This document shows, piece by piece, positions 18,440-29,375 of a stretch of DNA of 64,000 nt. A model generated the notes under the pieces. It did no database searches. It was not told the origin of the DNA and worked only from the letters and a program-made list of their open reading frames with translations. Origin of the DNA: Bog-105 sp965277855 (lineage in GTDB: Bacteria; Acidobacteriota; Terriglobia; Bryobacterales; Bryobacteraceae); contig OZ255847.1 of assembly GCA_965277855.1 (NCBI GenBank), forward strand, positions 2,170,001 to 2,234,000. Reading direction: 5' to 3'. The translations under genes and the position numbers were made by a program. The stretch's first letter is position 1, and each line of letters begins with the position of its first letter.

Positions 18440-20869
18440 TCATTCGTAGCGCAGCGCCTCGGCGGGTTCCACGCGGCCAGCCTGGCGGCTTGGCACCCAG
18501 CACGCGAGCAAAGCCACAGCCGCGAAGGACACGCCGGCGAGAGCGATGGTAACGGGGTCATTTGGTTCCACGCGAAACAGGAACGCTCTGAGAACGTGCG
18601 AGAGAACAACGGCCAACGCTACTCCCAAGACGATGCCGCCTCCAATCAGCCGGAAGCCCTCGGCGAAGATCAGGTTTCGAATGTCGCGGCGTTCCGCGCC
18701 GACGGCTGCGCGGATAACGATCTCGCGGCGGCGTGATGCGACTGAGAGAGAAAGCACGCCATAGATGCCGATGAGCGTCAGGAGACTGCCCATGAGCGAG
18801 AACCCGGTGAGTAACTGAGTGGCAAAAGTGCGTGAGGCCACGGATTCATCGCGAATCTTTTCCATTGTCTCCACATGTTCGACAGCCACGGTAGGTTCGA
18901 TGGCGCGCAATTCATGCTGCACGGCAGAGGCGATAGTTTCGGGCTCCGCGGAGGTTCTGATGACCAGGTGTTTTGAAAACGGGCCGGCTTGCCAGAACGA
19001 GAGATAAATTTCGGGCTGAGGCTGCTGGGTCAAATCATCAGTCCGGCCATTCTCGACGATTCCGACTATTAGGTTGGGCGGCTGGTCGCGGCCCGACAGC
19101 CAGAGCTTTTTACCAATGGCGTTTCGATGAGGGAAATAGCGCTCGGCAAGAGCACGATTGACAATGGCGACCTGCGGATTATTTCTGGTGTCTGTCTGAC
19201 GAAAGGCGCGTCCATCGAGAAGCGCCATGCCCACTAATTTGAAGTAATCCTGTGTTACCGAATGTAAAGGCAAGGAGAGGTGATCGCTCTGCTTGCTGAC
19301 CAGCGGTTGACCTTCGATCTCTACGTTATCGGGCCAGTTGTTTCCAGTCAGCGGAACCCCCCAGGCAAACGCAGCGTATTGCACTCCTGGAAGGGCCGAG
19401 ACGCGATCCAGGGCGCGGTGGTGGAAGTCATCCCAATTGCCTTGAACCGCCGTAACGCTCATGGTGAGAATGTGCGAGATATCGTAGCCGGCCTTTACCT
19501 CCGAGAGATTTTTCATAGTCTTGACCAGCAAACCTGCGCCAACCAGTAAGGCGAGCGTCAGCGCGGTTTGAGCGACGGCGACACCGCGCAGGAATCTTCT
19601 TTCGGCTTTGCCAGTGCTGCTCTTGGGGCCGGCGCTCTTGAGTACTTCAGCCGCGTCGACTCGAGATGCTCTGAAGACGGGAAATAAGCCGGCTAAGGCC
19701 GCCGATAAGAACGCGGCAGCGAGACTGCAAAACAGAATCGGCCACCCGGCGGAGACCGAATCGACACGAGGAATGGCATGACCGCCAATGACTTTCAATA
19801 TCTTGGTCAGGCCAAAGGCGAGGCATATGCCTAACGCAGCTCCGCCCAGAGCTATCAGCAGGTTCTCTACAGAGGCCTACCAGATCAGAGCTAGCCGCCC
19901 GATTCCGAGAGCGCTTCGAACCGAATACTCGCGCTGGCGCTGAATGCCGCGCACCAGCATCAGCGAGCCAGTGTTGCCACAGGCAATAAGAAGCACGAGA
20001 GCGGCTGCCCCGAGGAGCGGCCACAAAATTCGGCCGCCGTCGCGATTCAACTCGGTTGAGAGCGGTTCGACGTGGGGAACGATACCGGCATAATCGCGCT
20101 CCTGTTGAGCTTCCCGGTGACTCATCACAGCGAGTTCGCCCTGCGCCTGAGCTGGCGTGACGCCGTCCTTTAAGCGAGCGGCCACATTCCAGCCAGCGTC
20201 TTTCAGGCGTTTCGGATCGGGCGCACCCGGAATCCAGAAATCGACAGGCGCGTTCGGATTATAGTTAGGCTCCTGGGCGGTGGTAGGAGACGGCAGGAAG
20301 CGAATGCCCGGCGGCATGACGCCGATGACTTGCGGGGGCGTATCCTGGCGACTTATTCTTACCGTCTTGCCGATGATGGCGGGATCGCCACCGAACTTCT
20401 GCTGCCAGAGGTTATAACCCAGAACAATGACCGGTCTGGGAGGGAAGGCAGTTTCGGAATCGGCAAAAGTGCGGCCCATCAGAGGCTTCAACCCTAAGAG
20501 ATGGAAGTAGTCACGGCTGACTTGCATGCCTTGTAATGATTGGCTGCCATCGCGAAGAACCAGAAAATTAAATGACCAATCATAGGCGGCGATGGTCTCA
20601 AATGACGTCGAGTGGCGCTGCCAATCCAGCCACTGTTCGGCGGGCCACCCGCGCGAATCGCCAACTTGCTTGCCATCGGCTCGGGTGGGCGAAATCAAAA
20701 CGACCCGTTGCGGATGGCTGTACGGCGGCGGTGTGAGAAGAATGCCTTGGATCAGGCTGAAGATGGCGGAGGTGGAGCCGATTCCGAGTGCTAACGTCAG
20801 CACGGCAATCAAGGCGAATGCGGGCTGTCTAAGCAGACTCCGAACACTAAAACGCAGATCTCGTAGCAT
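18440..20869 (-). pseudogene. ADOP-type (MacB-like) permease interrupted by an in-frame amber codon
   Basis: The N-terminal part (20869 to 19877) and C-terminal part (19798 side) are in the same reading frame. They are separated only by a TAG at 19877-19879, where related permeases would have Gln in a segment like LIWQASVENLLIALGG. The whole frame is 810 codons, the normal size for an acidobacterial duplicated orphan permease: MacB-type periplasmic domain, FtsX helices (VLLIACGNTGSLMLVRG), a second copy of the same unit, and the end ACWVPSRQAGRVEPAEALRYE. A CAG-to-TAG change is the simplest explanation. It may be a true nonsense mutation, a sequencing error or, less likely, suppression. If real, translation could still yield only the first half. 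Confidence 0.85.
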
Positions 20870-20932
20870 TGGCAGAACTCCTGTTTGTCAGTAGCCGAGT
20901 AGCGCAAGCGCCACCGTCCACGCTCTCTATCC

Positions 20933-22114
20933 CTAGAATCTTAACCCCAGCTGCTCCGGTTCTGCGTCCGCACCCAGACGCACCGCCGCAACCGTTTCAC
21001 CCCACTCCTCCCGAATCCAGCTTCGTTCCCGCATCCATCGCCGTAAGGCCGCCGCGTCGCCAACCGCCCAGGCACTTTCGATCAGAATTCCGAGCACTTC
21101 ATCTGCTTCCGCCAGCCGGCCGCTATCCCGCAACCAGCCGAACAGGCGCGCCCCGACCCTGTCGATCATTCTGCAGGCCTCCTCGCTACTCTCCCGGCTC
21201 AACCCTTTTAGATGTGCGTGGGCATCGCCGAAAAGCTCTAAACACTCGCCGCTACGGCCCGCTGAAAACGCTGTCTCAATCTCTTGCAAACTCCGCAGTG
21301 GTCGTCTTGCTTCATCCTTTGTAAAGATCACCGACGCTCTTCGCGAAAATGCCATCAGCTCTCGATCCGCTTTGGCCAGTCCGTCGAATGCAAACAGGCA
21401 GCGACGCTCTCCACATCGCTCCCGCAACGCCGCGCTATTAGCCTCCACGCGTCCACGCAGTTTTAAACCGAGGATCTGGGCCGTCGCTCCCACAATGCCG
21501 GCACGGCTCCGATAGGTGCAGTCCACCCAAAATACGCCTTCAAAATCTTCCTGCCGCGTATGCGCAAACGCCAGTGCTGTCTCGCGCGACACGTCCTCTA
21601 AGACTCCCGGCCGGTCCGCCAATTCGTGGTCCAGCCGATCCAAGCTCTCTTCGCCGGCCGCCGGCATCGGCCCCGGCAGACACACCGCCCCGCTATCCGC
21701 TATGGCATTTCCTTCCGACAGCAGCCAGCGCTTCGCCTTTCGAAACCCTGCTATTCGCGCGCTCGAGGCATCGAAAAATGCGCCGCGGCGCAACACTTCC
21801 GGAAAGCGGCACGCCCCCACCAGCAGCCAGCCCAGCTTCGATCCCAACTCGCGCGCCTGCTCGACAAACACTGGCCCCCATACCTCGCGCCGCAAGCCTT
21901 TCGGCACCGATTCCGGCGATAGCAGCGTCACCACGAAATCTGCCGAGAGCGATCGCTCCACGGCCTCCACCAGTTCTTCTGGCGAATCGAAAACCACCGG
22001 ATTCTGTATTACCGGAAACGTGCAGTTCACTTCGAGAAAACGCATTAACTCGTCTGCCACGCCCGCATCGGCCGCTGCATGGCACAGCACCATTGACTGC
22101 ATCGAGACCCTCAT
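20933..22114 (-). CDS. TIR-like domain protein with a degenerate STAND-type ATPase region
   Basis: This 393-residue protein is not a standard family to me. Residues about 6-110 fit a TIR fold: VLCHAAADAGVADELMRFLE as the first strand and helix, ADFVVTLLSPESVP as the fourth strand and its loop, RREVW with a possible catalytic Glu, and FFDAS near the end. Residues about 170-265 resemble an NB-ARC/STAND core (EGVFWVDCTYRSRAGIVGAT then RCLFAFDGL as a Walker B-like strand), but no GKT/S Walker A is visible. The C-terminal part (about 290-380) is helical and TPR-like. It is the last gene of a tight five-gene operon, 4 bases after the phosphatase-fold gene. Function could be sensing, NAD cleavage or a scaffold. 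No membrane segment is seen. Confidence 0.6.
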   Translation of the reverse strand: MRVSMQSMVLCHAAADAGVADELMRFLEVNCTFPVIQNPVVFDSPEELVEAVERSLSADFVVTLLSPESVPKGLRREVWGPVFVEQARELGSKLGWLLVGACRFPEVLRRGAFFDASSARIAGFRKAKRWLLSEGNAIADSGAVCLPGPMPAAGEESLDRLDHELADRPGVLEDVSRETALAFAHTRQEDFEGVFWVDCTYRSRAGIVGATAQILGLKLRGRVEANSAALRERCGERRCLFAFDGLAKADRELMAFSRRASVIFTKDEARRPLRSLQEIETAFSAGRSGECLELFGDAHAHLKGLSRESSEEACRMIDRVGARLFGWLRDSGRLAEADEVLGILIESAWAVGDAAALRRWMRERSWIREEWGETVAAVRLGADAEPEQLGLRF

Positions 22115-22118
22115 CCAC

Positions 22119-22991
22119 TCAGTCGTCTGCTCTCAATCGCACGCACACCGGGTAATGATCAGAACCGCCAACATCGCGCCGCACCGCGCCGTCCTCCACG
22201 CGAACCGGACCCTTCACGAAGATCCAGTCCAGCGCCATTGCAATCTTATGAGTCCGCGCGATTCGCTCACCTAGCGCACTATGGTAGCCCGCTTTCTCCA
22301 GCTTGTGCAGAAAAATCGATGGCAGATATTTCGTATTCAGATCACCGCCCAGGATAATTGCCGTCCCCGCCGGATAACGCTCACTATCCGCCAGCATCTC
22401 GTCTAATTGCCGTTCCTGAATTGGCCCTGCGCTCCGGCTCTCTAAATGCGCGTTGTACACCACTAGCAGCTTGCCCGCAAAAGTGAGTTCCGTGACCAGC
22501 GCTATGCGATTACCCAGCCGCCGCTGCATCATGGGCATCGACGAGGGTATCCAGCCATGCGGTTTCCAGAATCCCGACTGCCGCTCGAACCGCAACACAC
22601 GCGACTCGCGCACCGCTAGGTTTGTCAGGTTCGCCTGACCGATATACGCCGGTTTTCCCCGCTCCTGGCTCAACTCCTCGAACTCGATTCCAAACGATCC
22701 TCGCAATTGCAGTCGCTTCGCCAGGTCCACGGCCACGTCCTTCTCTCCCGCTCGCGCCGTGTTCCAGTCAATTTCCTGCAACAGATATAAATCGGCGGCA
22801 TCCTGCATGCCCGCCGCAATCTTCCCAGGATCGTCGCCATGATCGATATTCCAGGTCATCACCCGAATCGTCTTCTGCGTATTTAACGGACCCGACTCTC
22901 CGCCGAGTTCGCGTACTTCATTGAAGCGCCCCGGCACCGCCTCGCCGCAGGCCAGAAACGCCAGTAAAACCAACCACGCCAACAGCCTCAT
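22119..22991 (-). CDS. Endonuclease/exonuclease/phosphatase-fold protein, exported
   Basis: This 290-residue protein has a signal peptide with a possible lipobox (LLAFLACGEA, Cys at about 16), so it may be a lipoprotein. All key motifs of the EEP superfamily are present: VMTWNIDH, LLQEID with the metal-binding Glu, VVYNAHLESR, GGDLNTK, ALDWIFVKG and GGSDHYPV with the catalytic Asp-His. The superfamily cleaves phosphodiesters in nucleic acids or phospholipids; the substrate cannot be chosen here. It is 9 bases after the O-antigen ligase-like gene and 4 bases before the TIR-like gene. Confidence 0.87.
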   Translation of the reverse strand: MRLLAWLVLLAFLACGEAVPGRFNEVRELGGESGPLNTQKTIRVMTWNIDHGDDPGKIAAGMQDAADLYLLQEIDWNTARAGEKDVAVDLAKRLQLRGSFGIEFEELSQERGKPAYIGQANLTNLAVRESRVLRFERQSGFWKPHGWIPSSMPMMQRRLGNRIALVTELTFAGKLLVVYNAHLESRSAGPIQERQLDEMLADSERYPAGTAIILGGDLNTKYLPSIFLHKLEKAGYHSALGERIARTHKIAMALDWIFVKGPVRVEDGAVRRDVGGSDHYPVCVRLRADD

Positions 22992-23000
22992 CCGCGCTCT

Positions 23001-24260
23001 TCAAACCCGTCCGGAAGCCGCTCTCAAACCGAATGGTGCATCTGCCGTGCTCACCCGGCTCAAGTGCCGCCTGCGCTGATGCCGCCGCGCCGCCACCAGC
23101 ATACCCAACAAACAGAAATACCAGCCGCACACTCCAAATCGAGCGAACGGATAGTCCACCAGCGCATGGAGGCAAATCGCGATCAATCCCACGCCCCAAC
23201 CGGATCGGATCGCCGGGCGCATGCTCCAGAACAGCACCACACCCATTGCCCCAGCAAAAAAGACGCCGCCTTCCGCCGCCCACTCCAGCCAGTCGTTATG
23301 CGCGCGGTTCACATACGTCCCATCGTCGTAGCGCGCAAACATGCGATACACCGGCACGTAGGTCCCAAGCCCCCAGCCTGTCCACGGATGCTCTCGAATC
23401 ATCGCGAATGATGAGCGGTCGATATTGCGCCGCACCGTTAGCTGGTCGTTCTGTTGCAGCTTCGCAATCAGCGTCTGAAACCCCGCCGCATAAATGAAAA
23501 TCAAACTCAGCGCAATCGCCAGCCCCGCCCCTGCCAGCAACAGTTTATTGCGATTCCGCGCATACGCCAGCCCAATCACCGCTAGCAGCTCAATGACCGC
23601 CAGCACCGTGCCGGCTCTGGAACCGGACGCCACCACCGCCCCGATCTGCAACGCCGCCGCCAGCAGGTAAGGCACCCGCGGCCGGTGCGCCGCCAGACCT
23701 TTCCACAACGTCACCGGCAGCAACAACTCTACGAACTGCGCAAAATTATTCCAGTAAGCGAACGGTCCGGAAATCAGCTGGTAATGGCTCGGTATCAACC
23801 AGAAATATTTGTTCGTCTGCGAGGCCTGTTGCAGTAGATCCAGCAGACAAACCGCTGTTCCGAAAATCACGAACAGCCGCCGGAACCGGCTCGCCCATCT
23901 CCCTGCGCCGAACAGCCGCGTCGACACCAGCGTGATGATCGCCGCAGTGAGCCAGAACAGGACACTGCTCCATCCATAGGAGAGAATTTTTTGCGGAAAA
24001 AACAACGTCTGCACCACGCCATACAACGTCATCAGCAGAAGACAAATACCCGGCACCGACCACGGCAGTTCCAGCTTTGTCTGCGAACCAAAAAAAATCG
24101 CCGCGAAAGTGAGCATCAGGCCCGAAACGATACGCCATGCGATCTCGCCCCCATCCCAGGTTGTCAGCGTGAAGGCACTCAGCAAGCCAAATAAAACAAA
24201 GAAGGCGCCCCGCTGGAGCGCCTCCTCTTTCCATCGTCCCCTGATCCTGTCAGTGGGCAT
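23001..24260 (-). CDS. O-antigen ligase-like (Wzy_C) membrane protein
   Basis: This 419-residue integral membrane protein has about ten hydrophobic segments and the periplasmic loop typical of O-antigen ligase/polymerase proteins. It includes RSSFAMIREHPWTGWGLG and RAHNDWLEWAAEGG, the latter holding the conserved His of WaaL-like enzymes. It would join or polymerise surface glycans at the periplasmic face. The start at 24260 overlaps the end of the upstream dehydrogenase gene by 11 bases, a sign of translational coupling. Ligase and polymerase functions cannot be told apart from this. Confidence 0.85.
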   Translation of the reverse strand: MPTDRIRGRWKEEALQRGAFFVLFGLLSAFTLTTWDGGEIAWRIVSGLMLTFAAIFFGSQTKLELPWSVPGICLLLMTLYGVVQTLFFPQKILSYGWSSVLFWLTAAIITLVSTRLFGAGRWASRFRRLFVIFGTAVCLLDLLQQASQTNKYFWLIPSHYQLISGPFAYWNNFAQFVELLLPVTLWKGLAAHRPRVPYLLAAALQIGAVVASGSRAGTVLAVIELLAVIGLAYARNRNKLLLAGAGLAIALSLIFIYAAGFQTLIAKLQQNDQLTVRRNIDRSSFAMIREHPWTGWGLGTYVPVYRMFARYDDGTYVNRAHNDWLEWAAEGGVFFAGAMGVVLFWSMRPAIRSGWGVGLIAICLHALVDYPFARFGVCGWYFCLLGMLVAARRHQRRRHLSRVSTADAPFGLRAASGRV

Positions 24261-25590
24261 TACTTGCGGACTGGCTGCCGCCGGTATACGTCACCCGCCA
24301 GATTGAATTCGACCCGTCATCCGTCACCATCAGTGATCCGTCCGGCGCTACCGCCACGCCCACCGGCCTGCCCCAAACTTTGCCGTCCGGCGTCACAAAT
24401 CCGGTGATGAAATCTTCGTATTCGCCCGTCGCATGACCATTCTTCAACGGCACACGTATCACTTCATAGCCGGCGCGCTGCGCCTTATTCCACGAACCAT
24501 GCTCGCCGGCAAACACATCCCCGTCATACTCCTTCGGAAACTGCTTGCCCTCGTAAAAAGTCATTTCGAGCGAAGCGTTATGCGGCTGCAGCAGCACGTC
24601 CGGCACAATCACCTTGCTCGCCAGTTCTGGATGCTTCCCTGCTAGACGCGGGTCCTGATGATCGCCCATGTAATACCAGGGCCAGCCGTAAAATCCACCC
24701 TCTTTCACTGAAGTAATGTAGTCGGGCACCAGATTGTCACCGAGCATGTCCCGCTCATTGACCGAGCACCATATCTCTTTCGTCAGCGGATTCATCGCGA
24801 TTCCTACCGGGTTGCGAATGCCCCCGGCATAGATCTTCACGAATGTGCCGTCCGGCTTGTACTCCAGAATATTGGCCCGTCGAATTTCATCCGGATGCGT
24901 ATCCGGATCGTTCACGTTCGAGCCCGATCCCACCGAAACATACATCTTCGTGCCGTCCGGCGAAAACAACAAATCGCGCGTGGAATGTCCGCCCGTCGGC
25001 AATTTGGGAATGATCACCTCCGAGGGCCCGGTCGCCTTCAAGTCTCCGTTGTGATACGGAAACCGCACCACCGAATCCGTGTTGCCAACGTAAACATACT
25101 TTGGATTCTTGCCCGGTGGATAAAAAGCAATGCCAAAATTATTCTTCAGCCCCGTGGCAAACGTCGAGGTCTGTTCCGGCTTTCCGTCTTTCGTGATGCC
25201 GCGATAAATCTCAAGCGTGCCCGCATCCGTCTCCGACACGAACATATCGCCATTCGGCGCAGTCCGAATTTCGCGCGGGCCCGTCAGCTGATCCTTATAT
25301 AACTCAACCTTGAATCCCTGCGGCGCTTTCGGCCACGCATCGGCGGGCCGCGGCACGACCTTCGGAGAATTTCCCACTCCCTTCGTCGCATACGGCTGCG
25401 GCAGATCCGCCACTGTTATCTTGCGCATCAAGCCCGGTGTCTGTCCGTCGAAGCCATGAAATGCGGCTTGCCCGGTCACCACATCTTTCGAGTTCGCAGT
25501 ATCTGCTCCGCTCCCTGCCGCCCAGAGCGCGGTTGCACCCAAAGCCGCCATCGTCACAAGTCCCACTCGCCGCTGCTTAAGGTTCGTCAT
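24250..25590 (-). CDS. PQQ-type sorbosone/glucose dehydrogenase-like protein, exported
   Basis: This 446-residue protein has an N-terminal signal (LGATALWAAGSGADT) and a six-bladed propeller of the GSDH/L-sorbosone dehydrogenase family. Recognisable blocks are GFKVELYKDQLTGPREIRTA, FATGLKNNFGIAFYPPG, AGGIRNPVGIAMNP, WYYMGDHQDPRLAGKHPEL and GDVFAGEHGSWNKAQRAGYE. These oxidise sugars or aldoses in the periplasm with PQQ and pass electrons on. The cytochrome c gene 3 bases upstream is a natural acceptor. The enzyme's substrate is not defined by sequence. Confidence 0.86.
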   Translation of the reverse strand: MTNLKQRRVGLVTMAALGATALWAAGSGADTANSKDVVTGQAAFHGFDGQTPGLMRKITVADLPQPYATKGVGNSPKVVPRPADAWPKAPQGFKVELYKDQLTGPREIRTAPNGDMFVSETDAGTLEIYRGITKDGKPEQTSTFATGLKNNFGIAFYPPGKNPKYVYVGNTDSVVRFPYHNGDLKATGPSEVIIPKLPTGGHSTRDLLFSPDGTKMYVSVGSGSNVNDPDTHPDEIRRANILEYKPDGTFVKIYAGGIRNPVGIAMNPLTKEIWCSVNERDMLGDNLVPDYITSVKEGGFYGWPWYYMGDHQDPRLAGKHPELASKVIVPDVLLQPHNASLEMTFYEGKQFPKEYDGDVFAGEHGSWNKAQRAGYEVIRVPLKNGHATGEYEDFITGFVTPDGKVWGRPVGVAVAPDGSLMVTDDGSNSIWRVTYTGGSQSASNAH

Positions 25591-25593
25591 AAA

Positions 25594-25899
25594 TTATTTC
25601 GCGTTCTCCCCGCTCGTACTCGTACTCGGTTTCGCCTCGGTTTTCGACTTTGGAAAGTTCGCCGCCAGGTAGTCGATGATCGTGTTAAATTCGTCGTCCG
25701 TGCCGTTTGCACCTTTGTCGACCATGCTGCTGACGATCTGTTCCCAGCCCTCTTTTGTCTCGTGCCGTCCCATTACGATTTCGGGCGCGTGACATCCGCT
25801 GCAGACCTTCTGCATCGTTGCCTTACCTGCGCCGTCCGGTAGTTGCGCCGCCGCGGCTATTCCCAGAGCAACCAAAAGTAAGAAGCTGCCTTTCTTCAC
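25594..25899 (-). CDS. Small monohaem cytochrome c
   Basis: This 101-residue protein starts with a signal peptide (MKKGSFLLLVALGIAAAAQ). It carries one haem attachment site, C33-S-G-C36-H37, and a downstream Met in VSSMVDKG that can be the sixth ligand. The tail is low-complexity and rich in Lys, Ser and Thr. It is a periplasmic electron carrier, first gene of the minus-strand operon. It likely takes electrons from the dehydrogenase that follows after 3 bases, and perhaps from the GMC enzyme encoded on the other side of the 40-base divergent promoter. Confidence 0.88.
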   Translation of the reverse strand: MKKGSFLLLVALGIAAAAQLPDGAGKATMQKVCSGCHAPEIVMGRHETKEGWEQIVSSMVDKGANGTDDEFNTIIDYLAANFPKSKTEAKPSTSTSGENAK

Positions 25900-25939
25900 G
25901 TCTCCCCCATTATGAAATAATGCTCTCGAACCCTAGACT

Positions 25940-26626
25940 ATGAAACGCCGTAGCTTCGTTCAGTCCCTTTTAATCACGCCAGCCGTCCCCGCAGCCGCTG
26001 CCGCTGCCCAGCAGACCGCCGCACCTGCCACGCCGCCCAAAACCGCGCCCCAGCAGCAGCCTGCTCCGCAGGCCAACACGCCTGCCAATCAGAATCCCCG
26101 CCAGCCGCCGGAAGTGCCCACGCTTCAGGTCACCGAAGTCGATCTCACCGCGCAGGCTGCGCCCCATTTTTTCACCGCCGTGCAGTTCGCTACTCTCCAG
26201 AAACTCGGCGCAGTCCTCATGCCGCCGCTCAAAGGCAACCCCGGCGCGCTCGAAGCCGAAGCCCCCGAGTTTCTCGACTTCCTCATCAGCGTCTCGCCCG
26301 GCGATCGTCAGAAACTCTACCAATCCGGCCTCGATCATCTCGATCTGCAGGCCAAAAGTAAATGCGGCAAACCCTTCGCCGAAACCGATGCCACGCAAGC
26401 CGATGCCGTTCTACGCCCGCTATTAGTCGCCCGGCCTTGGCCCGAAGATCTCCCCACCGATCCGCTCCAGAACTTTATCGCGCAGGTACACGAAGATCTC
26501 CGCACCGCCACCATGAATTCGCGCGAATGGGCCGAGGCAGCCGCCAAATCGGGCCATCACTTCAGTCGCGGCTTCCGGGGCAGCGGCTATTATTGGGCGC
26601 CCATCGATCCCATCAGCGCCAGTTAG
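25940..26626 (+). CDS. Gluconate 2-dehydrogenase subunit 3-like protein
   Basis: This 228-residue exported protein has a Tat-like N-terminus (MKRRSFVQSLL), a long Ala/Pro/Gln-rich linker (about 20-60) and then the subunit 3 domain: FFTAVQFATLQKLGAVLMPP, EAPEFLDFLISVSP and the C-terminal block NFIAQVHEDLRTATMNSREW. In membrane gluconate dehydrogenase and related flavin enzymes this small subunit carries the large GMC subunit through the Tat system. The GMC gene follows after 12 bases, which supports the same role here. The start is the only ATG before the Arg-Arg motif. Confidence 0.85.
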   Translation: MKRRSFVQSLLITPAVPAAAAAAQQTAAPATPPKTAPQQQPAPQANTPANQNPRQPPEVPTLQVTEVDLTAQAAPHFFTAVQFATLQKLGAVLMPPLKGNPGALEAEAPEFLDFLISVSPGDRQKLYQSGLDHLDLQAKSKCGKPFAETDATQADAVLRPLLVARPWPEDLPTDPLQNFIAQVHEDLRTATMNSREWAEAAAKSGHHFSRGFRGSGYYWAPIDPISAS

Positions 26627-26638
26627 TCAATCACCGCC

Positions 26639-28213
<1,575 letters not shown>

Positions 28214-28235
28214 GGCCTCTCTTAATTACTTTAAA

Positions 28236-28316
28236 TAGCCTACAACCAATTTATTGAGCGCGTTTTAATAGGCTATAATCTATTAAAAAGTCTGATATCA
28301 TAGGTTTTAGTCTATG
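28236..28316 (+). promoter_or_regulatory. Promoter and repeated operators of the HTH/Fic pair
   Basis: A perfect TATAAT (28274-28279) has TTATTG 17 bases upstream as a weak -35. The -10 lies within TAGGCTATAATCTA (28269-28282). A related site, TAGGTTTTAGTCTA (28301-28314), runs into the start codon at 28314. A third half-site, TAGCCTA (28236-28242), is the inverse of TAGGCTA at 28269-28275. Repeats over the -10 and the start codon suggest that the HTH protein encoded next represses its own operon. Confidence 0.55.
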
Positions 28317-28778
28317 GTAAAAGCCAACCGAGCCATGTACTCCCGCCTTCGATTAGACGAACGGCTAGGTGTTCTAGGGCCGGTAGAGCGGTTCACATCG
28401 CCAGTGCGCGGCTGGATTCGGGCCATACGCCAAAGTCTTGGAATGTCTGCCGCCCAACTCGCGGACCGTCTCGGAATTAAGCAACCCTCCGTCGTCGCTC
28501 TGGAACAGTCAGAGACGAAGGGAACAATCGAACTAGCCACGTTGCGGCGCGTAGCGGAAGCTCTAAACTGCACGCTTGTATACGCTCTTATTCCCAACAA
28601 GCCACTCGAAGCGATGGTCCGCGACCGTGCGCGTGCGGTCGCGCTAAGCCGTCTCTCCCCAATCGAGCACTCGATGAGGCTGGAAGATCAAGGGGTAAGC
28701 GCAAAGATATCCGAAGCGCAGCTCGACGAAATGGTTCGCACCATGAGCCCGAGCCGCCTTTGGGACGTTCGTGAATGA
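28314..28778 (+). CDS. Mobile mystery protein A (HTH regulator of a Fic pair)
   Basis: This 154-residue protein matches the mobile mystery protein A family: a family-typical start (LRLDERLGVLGPVERF, RGWIRAIRQSLGMS), then an XRE-type helix-turn-helix (AAQLADRLGIKQPSVVALEQSE, about 45-70, shown here in two pieces) and ETKGTIELATLRRVAEALNC. The C-terminal half includes the conserved LEDQ. It is always found with protein B, a Fic protein, and is taken as the antitoxin and repressor of the pair. The stop overlaps the partner's GTG start by 8 bases. Family role as antitoxin is proposed, not proven here. Confidence 0.85.
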   Translation: MVKANRAMYSRLRLDERLGVLGPVERFTSPVRGWIRAIRQSLGMSAAQLADRLGIKQPSVVALEQSETKGTIELATLRRVAEALNCTLVYALIPNKPLEAMVRDRARAVALSRLSPIEHSMRLEDQGVSAKISEAQLDEMVRTMSPSRLWDVRE

Positions 28779-29364
28779 CGTCTTCTCACAGCCGGATGGC
28801 GCGGCGACGCCGCTCACTTATGAAGAAACGTTGGGTCTGATCCCAGCCCACATTGCGTACCGAAGCGAACTGAACACAGCCGAGCAGGCCAACATCGTGC
28901 GCGCGCAGAACTGGGCGCTAAACCGCCGCAAACGGGACCTGCTGACCGAAAAATTCATCAAGGACCTGCACCGGCAGATGCTTGGCGATGTGTGGCGCTG
29001 GGCCGGAAAGTTTCGGACAACCCAGCGCAATCTGGGCATTGATTACTGGCTTATCACAACGGAGCTGCGGAATCTCCTTAACGACGCGCAAGCCTGGATC
29101 GAGTTCAAGACCTACCCACCGGACGAAATCGCCGTGCGCTTCCATCATCGGCTAACGTTAATTCATCCCTTTCCGAACGGCAATGGCCGGCACGCGCGCC
29201 TCATGGCGGACTTCCTCACTATGCAGCAACTTGGTGGCGAGCGATTCTCTTGGGGCCGCGATAGTCTGCGCGACATGGGCGCGGCCCGCGCGCGCTACAT
29301 CAAAGCACTGCAGGCCGCAGACCACCACGATATCGGCCCACTTCTCGCCTTCGCCCGCGCATAG
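28771..29364 (+). CDS. Mobile mystery protein B, Fic-domain protein
   Basis: This 197-residue protein has a Fic core with H132-P-F-P-N-G-N-G-R140-HAR, the loop that transfers AMP or another nucleotide moiety to a target hydroxyl. The usual acidic residue after the second Pro (Asp or Glu, magnesium ligand) is Asn136 here, which may change activity. WRWAGKFRTTQRNLGID matches the family segment before the active-site helix. The GTG start at 28771 gives the expected N-terminus and translational coupling to protein A. Probable toxin of the pair, acting on a cytosolic target that cannot be named. Confidence 0.87.
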   Translation: MNDVFSQPDGAATPLTYEETLGLIPAHIAYRSELNTAEQANIVRAQNWALNRRKRDLLTEKFIKDLHRQMLGDVWRWAGKFRTTQRNLGIDYWLITTELRNLLNDAQAWIEFKTYPPDEIAVRFHHRLTLIHPFPNGNGRHARLMADFLTMQQLGGERFSWGRDSLRDMGAARARYIKALQAADHHDIGPLLAFARA

Positions 29365-29375
29365 CGGCTCATCCT

